DNA of 64,000 bases from CAWATZ01 sp963784995 (GTDB taxonomy: Bacteria; Planctomycetota; Planctomycetia; Gemmatales; Gemmataceae), in the NCBI GenBank assembly GCA_963784995.1, contig CAWATZ010000014.1:248001-312000 (forward strand). Reading direction: 5' to 3'. This document shows, piece after piece, positions 59,440 through 64,000 of the stretch; within the stretch, counting starts at the first letter, position 1; each line of letters begins with the position of its first letter. The notes below the pieces were generated by a model, which was not told the DNA's origin, made no database searches, and saw only the letters and a program-made list of their open reading frames with translations. The position numbers were made by a program, and so were the translations under genes.

Positions 59440-59516
59440 TGGCGAGCCGGGAGCGTCAGCTCCCGGATTCTTCCGATTCGTCGAAGAATCCGGGAGCTGA
59501 CGCTCCCGGCTCGCCA
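59440..59516. repeat. Perfect 34-bp-arm inverted repeat made of two REP units
   Basis: Arms 59440-59473 and 59483-59516 are exact reverse complements around a 9-base loop. Each arm is a REP unit with core CCGGGAGCGTCAGCTCCCGG, the same family as 43876-44058 but with one base pair of the stem changed on both sides. It lies between convergent genes and could end both transcripts. Confidence 0.9.
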
Positions 59517-59540
59517 ATCATCAAGGCAGCAGCCAGCCGC

Positions 59541-59753
59541 TCACATGCTGCGGATCTTGAGATACCGCCTCAGGTCAGGACCGAGGTAGTACCACGCCAG
59601 GGCCCCCAACCCGACCACAACCAGCCCTGTGAGCAAGACGCTCGACGACGGCAGCCAGTCCTCGAGTCGCGCCGGGGGAGCGGATCGCCCCCGCCAGTCC
59701 TCGCCTCGCGGACGGGACAGGCTGGCCTGCTGCTCCGGTGTCAGTCTCGACAT
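59541..59753 (-). CDS. Small single-pass membrane protein
   Basis: This 70-residue protein has AAGGAG seven bases before its ATG. It has a polar N-terminus (MSRLTPEQQASLSRPRGEDW) and one transmembrane helix at ~39-57 (VLLTGLVVVGLGALAWYYLG) ending in a basic tail. It is 30 bases downstream of the hydrogenase protease gene on the same strand, so it is likely co-transcribed with hypF and the protease. Function unknown; no family recognised. Confidence 0.65.
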   Translation of the reverse strand: MSRLTPEQQASLSRPRGEDWRGRSAPPARLEDWLPSSSVLLTGLVVVGLGALAWYYLGPDLRRYLKIRSM

Positions 59754-59783
59754 GGTTCATCTCCTTCCAACAATAACATTCGC

Positions 59784-60299
59784 TTATCTTACCTCGATCC
59801 ATTCACCTCGGAGAAGCTGGGCAAGCAGCCGTTCAATCAGCGGGACCGCCTCCTCCACCGCCAACCGGACGGGCTCGCTCATCTCCATGATCATTTCCTC
59901 CGCCTCGTCAAGAGGCGTCGGCTCACAACCCACCACGAGGAAGCGCTCCACCTGCCCGCCCATCGCGGCGACCAGGCGCAGCACCTTGACCGGGTCCATG
60001 CCGTGCGTCTCCACCAGCACGCCAGCTTCTTCCGGCCTCGCCAGGTCGTCCGGGGTCGGCTCGATGACGTAGAGCGTGCCGGGAGGGCCGTTTCGCGGGG
60101 TCGCATCCACCAGGATCACCGCGTCGCAGCCGTCGAGCAGGGCGTAGGTCAGGTCGAGTCCGCGAATGCCGAAATCAACCACGCGCACCTCCTCGGGCAA
60201 CGGCCGCCGGGCCAGGCGCTGGACCACCTCGACACCGAAGGCGTCGTCGCCCAGGAAGACGTTGCCGACGCCGGCGACCAGGATGCGCGGTTGGGTCAT
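59784..60299 (-). CDS. Hydrogenase maturation endopeptidase (HupD/HyaD family)
   Basis: This 171-residue protease removes the C-terminal tail of the [NiFe] large subunit after nickel insertion. The family signature is at the N-terminus (ILVAGVGNVFLGDDAFGVEV), with the nickel-sensing acidic residues in LGDD and in ILVDATPRNG, and the histidine in ETHGMDPVKVL. Its ATG overlaps the stop of hypF (ATGA), so the two are translated together. The group 1h large subunit at 792-2579 is the only visible substrate. Confidence 0.93.
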   Translation of the reverse strand: MTQPRILVAGVGNVFLGDDAFGVEVVQRLARRPLPEEVRVVDFGIRGLDLTYALLDGCDAVILVDATPRNGPPGTLYVIEPTPDDLARPEEAGVLVETHGMDPVKVLRLVAAMGGQVERFLVVGCEPTPLDEAEEMIMEMSEPVRLAVEEAVPLIERLLAQLLRGEWIEVR

Positions 60300-62716
60300 G
60301 AGTCTCCCCTCAAACTTGCGGCGCCCACGGCCAGCTGCCCCAGGCTCAGGCCGCCGTCATTGGGCGGCACCAGGCGGTGGCGATACACCCGGAAATCCTT
60401 CTCGCCCAGCCGGGCGCACACTTCATGCGTCAGCAGCGCGTTCAGGAAGACCCCGCCGCTCAGCACCACCGCATTGATCCTCGTCACCTGGCGGAGCCGA
60501 TCACAGACCTCGGCGACCAGATCGACCAGGGTCGAATGGAACCGCCGGGCGATGCGTGCGGCCTCCGCTCCGCTGGCGGCCTCTTCCGCCACTGCGCGAA
60601 TGACCGGTCGGGTATCAATGACCAGCGGCCAGCCCAGGGAGCTGGGTTCGGCCAGGCTGATCTCGAACGGGTAGGTTCCATCTTCTGTGATCTCCGTAGC
60701 CAGCTGCTCCAGTTCGATCGCCGCCTGCCCTTCATAGCTGACGCGATCGCGCACTCCGGCCAGGACGGCGACGGCGTCAAAAAGCCGGCCCATGCTGGAG
60801 GTCAGTGGCGTGTTGAGACGTCGTTCCAGCATTCGGGACACGGTTCTGTCTTCTCCGGGCAAAAGGCGCGCCCGCAGCGGCGGAAACGACACCTGGGCGT
60901 CCGCCAGGTGGGCCAGGGCCATCCGCCACGGCTCCTTGATGGCCCTGTCGCCGCCCGGCATTCCCACGGTGCGGAGATGGGCCGCACGCTGGAACGTGCG
61001 GTAGTCGCCGATCAGGAACTCCCCGCCCCAGATGGTGCCATCGGTGCCCAGACCGGTGCCGTCGAACGTGACTCCGATGACCGGCTCGGTGAGGCCGTTC
61101 TCGGCCATGCAGCTCGCCAGGTGCGCATGGTGGTGCTGCACCGCGAGAAGCTCGCTTCCCAGGTGCTCGGCTCGCTGCCGGGCATGGCCCGAGGTGACGT
61201 AGTCCGGATGGAGGTCGTGGATCAGCACCTCCGGGGTGATGGCGAACAGCTGCTGATACAGAGCGACGTCCTTCTCGAACGCCAGGAAGGCTTCGTAGTG
61301 GTCGAGATCGCCCAGATGGTGGCTCAGGAAGGCCTGGCGCTCCCGGCCCAGGGCAAAGGTGACCTTGAGCTGACCGCCGACCGCCAGGAGCGGGCGCGGG
61401 CAGGGCACCGGCAGCGTGATCGGCCTCGGCGCATAGCCGCGGGAGCGGCGCACCGGCAGCTCGATGCCATCGACCACCCGAGTCACCGAGTCATCGCAGC
61501 GGACGTGAATGGGCCGATCGTGAGTCAGGAACAGATCGGCGATGCCGGCCAGCCGGTCCAGCTCGTCGTCCCGGTAGGCGATGGGTTCGTCCGAGCGGTT
61601 GCCGCTGGTCATCACCAGCGGTATGCCCGAAGCGCAGGCTGGCCTGCCGGCCGGAGCGCACGCAGGCGTGCAGGCCCGCAGCAGCAGGTGGTGCAGCGGC
61701 GTGTAGGGCAGCATCACGCCCAGCCAGGGATTGCCCGGAGCCACCTGCTCTGCCACGGAATCCGGGGACGCTGGACACAAGCCCGAAGCGCCAGCGCCGG
61801 GATGGTCCCGGGTGTCCCGGCGCTGGCGCTTCGGGCTTGTGTCCGAATCCGGGGAGCGCTTGCGCAGCAGCACGATCGGCCGACCCGGCGATTCCAGCAA
61901 GATCTGCTCGGCCGCTCCAACCTCCGCCAGGGCCGCGGCAGCCTGGATGTCGGCCACCATGATTGCGAACGGCTTCTCGTCCCGGTGCTTGCGCCGCCGC
62001 AGTTCCGCGACGGCCCCGGCATTTCGGGCGTCGCAGGCCAGGTGATAGCCGCCCAGGCCCTTGAGGGCTCCGATCTTACCGTCGCGCAGGGCCGCCGCGA
62101 AGTCAGCGAGCGGACTCAGCGTCGGGAGGGGTTGGCGCGAGGCATCGAGCAGCTGCAGGCGTGGACCGCAGACCGGGCAGGCGGTCGGCTGAGCGTGGAA
62201 CCTGCGGTTGCCGGGATCTTCGTATTCCGCCCGACACTCGGCGCACATCACGAAGGAGGCCATGGTCGTCCGCTGGCGATCGTAGGGCGCCCCAGTGATG
62301 ATCGTCAGTCGCGGCCCGCAGTTGGTGCAATTCAGGAACGGATAACCGTACCGGCGGTCGCCGGGATCAAGCATCTCCGCCAGGCAGTCCGGGCAGGTCG
62401 CCACGTCGGGAGAAAGGAAGACCGGACTTCTGGGGTCGGCCTCGCTGGCCTCGATGCGGAACTCCTGTTCTCCGCGCGGCGTCTGCTCTTCCCAGGAGAG
62501 ATGCTCGATCTGAGCAAGGGGCGGTGGCTGGCCGGCCAGTTCCTCCAGGAAGCGCTCCAGGGCCGGCCGTTCTCCTTCCACCTCGATCAGGACGCTGCCG
62601 GTCTGGTTACGGACCTTGCCGGCCAGCCGCAGCCGGGTGGCGAGGTTGTACGTGAACGGCCGAAAGCCGACGCCCTGGACGATGCCGCGGACCACGATCA
62701 CCCAGCGTTCCACCAT
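60296..62716 (-). CDS. hypF: HypF carbamoyltransferase, [NiFe] cofactor CN-ligand synthesis
   Basis: This 806-residue protein starts at ATG 62716, where the acylphosphatase domain begins (VRGIVQGVGFRPFTYNLATR); the upstream open frame is not conserved-looking. Next come two zinc fingers (CPDC...CTNC and CAEC...CPVC), a YrdC-like domain (GALKGLGGYHLACDA) and a Kae1-like domain (VQHHHAHLASCMAENGL; GTGLGTDGTIWGGEF). HypF carbamoylates HypE to make the cyanide ligands of the NiFe centre. About 28 residues (SDTSPKRQRRDTRDHPGAGA and onward) are encoded by an in-frame palindrome and a short flanking duplication, absent from usual HypF; a second small insertion (TPACAPAGRPACASG) follows. No other hyp genes lie in the window. 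Confidence 0.95.
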   Translation of the reverse strand: MVERWVIVVRGIVQGVGFRPFTYNLATRLRLAGKVRNQTGSVLIEVEGERPALERFLEELAGQPPPLAQIEHLSWEEQTPRGEQEFRIEASEADPRSPVFLSPDVATCPDCLAEMLDPGDRRYGYPFLNCTNCGPRLTIITGAPYDRQRTTMASFVMCAECRAEYEDPGNRRFHAQPTACPVCGPRLQLLDASRQPLPTLSPLADFAAALRDGKIGALKGLGGYHLACDARNAGAVAELRRRKHRDEKPFAIMVADIQAAAALAEVGAAEQILLESPGRPIVLLRKRSPDSDTSPKRQRRDTRDHPGAGASGLCPASPDSVAEQVAPGNPWLGVMLPYTPLHHLLLRACTPACAPAGRPACASGIPLVMTSGNRSDEPIAYRDDELDRLAGIADLFLTHDRPIHVRCDDSVTRVVDGIELPVRRSRGYAPRPITLPVPCPRPLLAVGGQLKVTFALGRERQAFLSHHLGDLDHYEAFLAFEKDVALYQQLFAITPEVLIHDLHPDYVTSGHARQRAEHLGSELLAVQHHHAHLASCMAENGLTEPVIGVTFDGTGLGTDGTIWGGEFLIGDYRTFQRAAHLRTVGMPGGDRAIKEPWRMALAHLADAQVSFPPLRARLLPGEDRTVSRMLERRLNTPLTSSMGRLFDAVAVLAGVRDRVSYEGQAAIELEQLATEITEDGTYPFEISLAEPSSLGWPLVIDTRPVIRAVAEEAASGAEAARIARRFHSTLVDLVAEVCDRLRQVTRINAVVLSGGVFLNALLTHEVCARLGEKDFRVYRHRLVPPNDGGLSLGQLAVGAASLRGDS
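61773..61844. repeat. 30-bp-arm palindromic element inserted in frame in hypF
   Basis: Arms 61773-61802 and 61815-61844 are exact reverse complements around a 12-base loop. Flanking sequences at 61759-61772 and 61846-61860 share AATCCGGGGA and CGCT, a near-direct repeat that duplicates the codons for SPDS on both sides. The insert keeps the hypF reading frame. Confidence 0.88.
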
Positions 62717-62962
62717 GACAGCAACCCGATGCAAAAGGGCGGCAACACGTATCCTCCTCTCTCCAGCGACGAGAGAGGGGAAGACCCCTGGCCCGAGTGA
62801 TGGACAAACACGTCCTGCTTGCAGTATTCGACGAGGAAAGGAGCAAGGCAACCCACCCGTATACGACGAGGATGCCACATCGCCAACAGGGCGCGCTTGA
62901 AGAAAAAGGGGACGCATCTATTTTCTTGACACGGGGTCAGGTGGGTGGGTAAGGTGGCAAGC
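62717..62962. other. Divergent gap upstream of hypF
   Basis: No coding sequence is supported. A CCTCTCTC/GAGAGAGG hairpin (about 62756-62778) lies some 40-60 bases from the hypF start, on the leader side, and the left inverted repeat of the transposase element begins at 62903. A hypF promoter should be here but no clear boxes stand out. Confidence 0.4.
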
Positions 62963-63687
62963 ATGCCAAGACACCCACGCAACACTCCAGGCGGCTACGT
63001 CTACCACGCCCTCAACCGTGCTGCTGCGCATGACACTGTTCCACAAACCTGCGGACTACGACGCCTTCCTGCGCGTCCTCGACGAAGCCCTCCAGCTCTA
63101 CCCGACCCGGATGCTGGCCTACTGTGTCATGCCGACGCACTGGCACTTCGTGCTCTGGCCCGAACAGGACGGCCAGTTGACCCAGTTGCTGCGCTGGCTG
63201 ACCTTGACCCATTCGGTGCGCTGGCACAAGCACTACCACAGCACCGGCAGTGGCCACGTCTACCAGAACCGTTTCAAGGCCTTTCCCATCGAGCAGGACG
63301 AACACCTCTACACAGTGCTGCGCTACGTCGAGCGGAATGCGCTGCGAGCGGGACTGGTGGAGCGTGCGGAGCAGTGGGCGTGGTCAAGCCTCGCGGATCG
63401 TGTTGCTGGTGGAGAGGCCGCACGCTGGCTCCATCCCTGGCCGGTCCCTTTGCCCCAGAATTGGGTGCAGCACGTCAACGAACCGCAGTCGGAGGCGGAG
63501 TTAGCGGCGGTGCGTTGCGCGGTGGAGCGAGGCCGCCCTTACGGATCGCCGGAGTGGGTGGAGACGGTGGTCAAACAGTTGGGTTTGCAGGCGACGGTGC
63601 GGCCGCGTGGCCGACCCCCTAAACGTCCATCCCAAGCATCCCCCGAATGGCAGACGCCGTGAGAATAAATAGATGCGTCCCCTTTTT
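62903..63687. mobile_element. RAYT-type element bounded by 21-bp inverted repeats
   Basis: The ends 62903-62923 and 63667-63687 are perfect reverse complements (beginning AAAAAGGGGACGCATC). They enclose one transposase gene and nothing else, about 785 bp in all. The layout fits a compact REP-associated or IS200-like unit. The copy seems inactive as written because the transposase frame is broken near its start. Confidence 0.75.
62963..63662 (+). CDS. REP-associated tyrosine transposase (one frame break)
   Basis: About 232 residues are expected after repair. The first frame gives the typical opening MPRHPRNTPGGYVYHALNRA; the rest continues in the next frame (RMTLFHKPADYDAFLRVLDE). The switch lies at 63020-63032, one extra base. 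HUH-type residues are in MPTHWHFVLWP, then GHVYQNRFKAFPI and YVERNALRAGLVERAEQW with the presumed catalytic tyrosine. The C-terminus is basic (RPRGRPPKRPS). It differs in subfamily from the transposase at 44094. It is flanked by the 21-bp inverted repeats. Confidence 0.8.
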
Positions 63688-63827
63688 GTTTGCGTTGAAC
63701 GCAGATGGGACATATAAGCATCCTCCACGCAAGGGTGGGCAGCACAAGATCTCAAAGAAAGAAAGAAAATGGCTGGAAAATCACGAGTGGCCAAACATTC
63801 CTTAGTAATTGTGCGACAAGGTTGAAC

Positions 63828-64000
63828 ATGGAGAAGAAACTGGCAACTTGGATCGATCGTAGTGCAGCACACCCTGGGATTGCGTCCGAGATTCATATTG
63901 ATGAGATCTCTAAGAAGTATATGCGGCCGAAGACGTGGATTACTGGAACCGTAGACCTGTTACGCGAAGCGAATACAGAGTTGAAGGCAGAAGGTATCAA
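63828..64000 (+). CDS. Partial gene of unknown function at the right edge
   Basis: An open frame begins at ATG 63828 (MEKKLATWIDRSAAHPGIAS) and is still open at the edge, about 57 codons. A GACAAGGTTGAAC leader offers a weak ribosome site. The sequence from ~63700 on is noticeably AT-richer than the rest of the window, which suggests recently acquired DNA. The polar, Lys-rich peptide is too short to assign. Confidence 0.5.
   Translation, partial: MEKKLATWIDRSAAHPGIASEIHIDEISKKYMRPKTWITGTVDLLREANTELKAEGI

Noticed and set aside
60377..62800. Plus-strand 807-codon open frame
   Set aside because: It is exactly antisense to hypF, which is fully supported by domains; no ribosome site or family is seen for the plus-strand frame.

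Overview
The window looks like a piece of a planctomycete chromosome, most like the Gemmatales/Isosphaerales group. Signs of this are a tandem array of giant secreted WD40 proteins that begin with a PLPPGAVARLGS-type signature and end in a HEAT-like tail, a TIGR02996 'repeat-companion' protein, several secreted proteins of planctomycete type, a PAC2 protein, a Ser/Thr kinase, and many dispersed palindromic (REP-like) elements. GC is high throughout, except in an inverted three-gene cassette near 47.6-49.9 kb, the middle of a methyltransferase gene, and the last ~300 bases. No rRNA, tRNA or CRISPR array was found.

Layout. 0-3.8 kb (minus strand): structural genes of a group 1h-type [NiFe] uptake hydrogenase (small subunit, large subunit), a NifU-like protein and the start of one more gene, interspersed with long perfect or near-perfect inverted repeats. 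3.9-9.2 kb (plus): a TPR-sulfotransferase and three secreted proteins of unknown role. 9.2-36 kb (plus): a HEAT-tail remnant, a TIGR02996 protein, a TPR-WD40 membrane protein, then five tandem ~1,470-1,490-residue WD40/HEAT paralogs, mostly joined by ATGA stop/start overlaps. 36-40 kb: a secreted protein, a Ser/Thr kinase, a PAC2 protein and a truncated Rpn/YhgA-like relic. 40.3-53 kb: a defence-type locus made of an SNF2 helicase with a DUF3883 C-terminus, a REP-associated transposase translationally coupled to a DUF1156 DNA methyltransferase, an opposite-strand three-gene cassette ending in a PIN-like protein, and a DUF499 ATPase. It is bounded by inverted copies of a 22-bp repeat. 53-59.4 kb: a decapitated SDR gene, a GMC oxidoreductase with its small partner, a toxin-antitoxin pair, an M48 membrane protease and a LolA-like secreted protein. 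59.5-62.7 kb (minus): a small membrane protein, the hydrogenase maturation protease and hypF, i.e. the maturation half of the hydrogenase system about 56 kb from the structural genes. 62.9-64 kb: a second REP transposase inside 21-bp inverted repeats and the start of an AT-richer gene.

How it fits together. The hydrogenase, HypF and the endopeptidase would support H2 oxidation, possibly at trace concentrations as group 1h enzymes do. The helicase/methyltransferase/ATPase set most likely acts as a modification-linked defence system, and the embedded PIN-like cassette is the best candidate here for an undescribed component.

Caution. Ten single-base frame breaks occur in otherwise well-preserved genes (hydrogenase small subunit, kinase, three WD40 copies, helicase, one transposase). 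Their even spread across unrelated genes points to consensus sequencing errors at least as much as to decay, so these are annotated as whole genes with the break positions stated.
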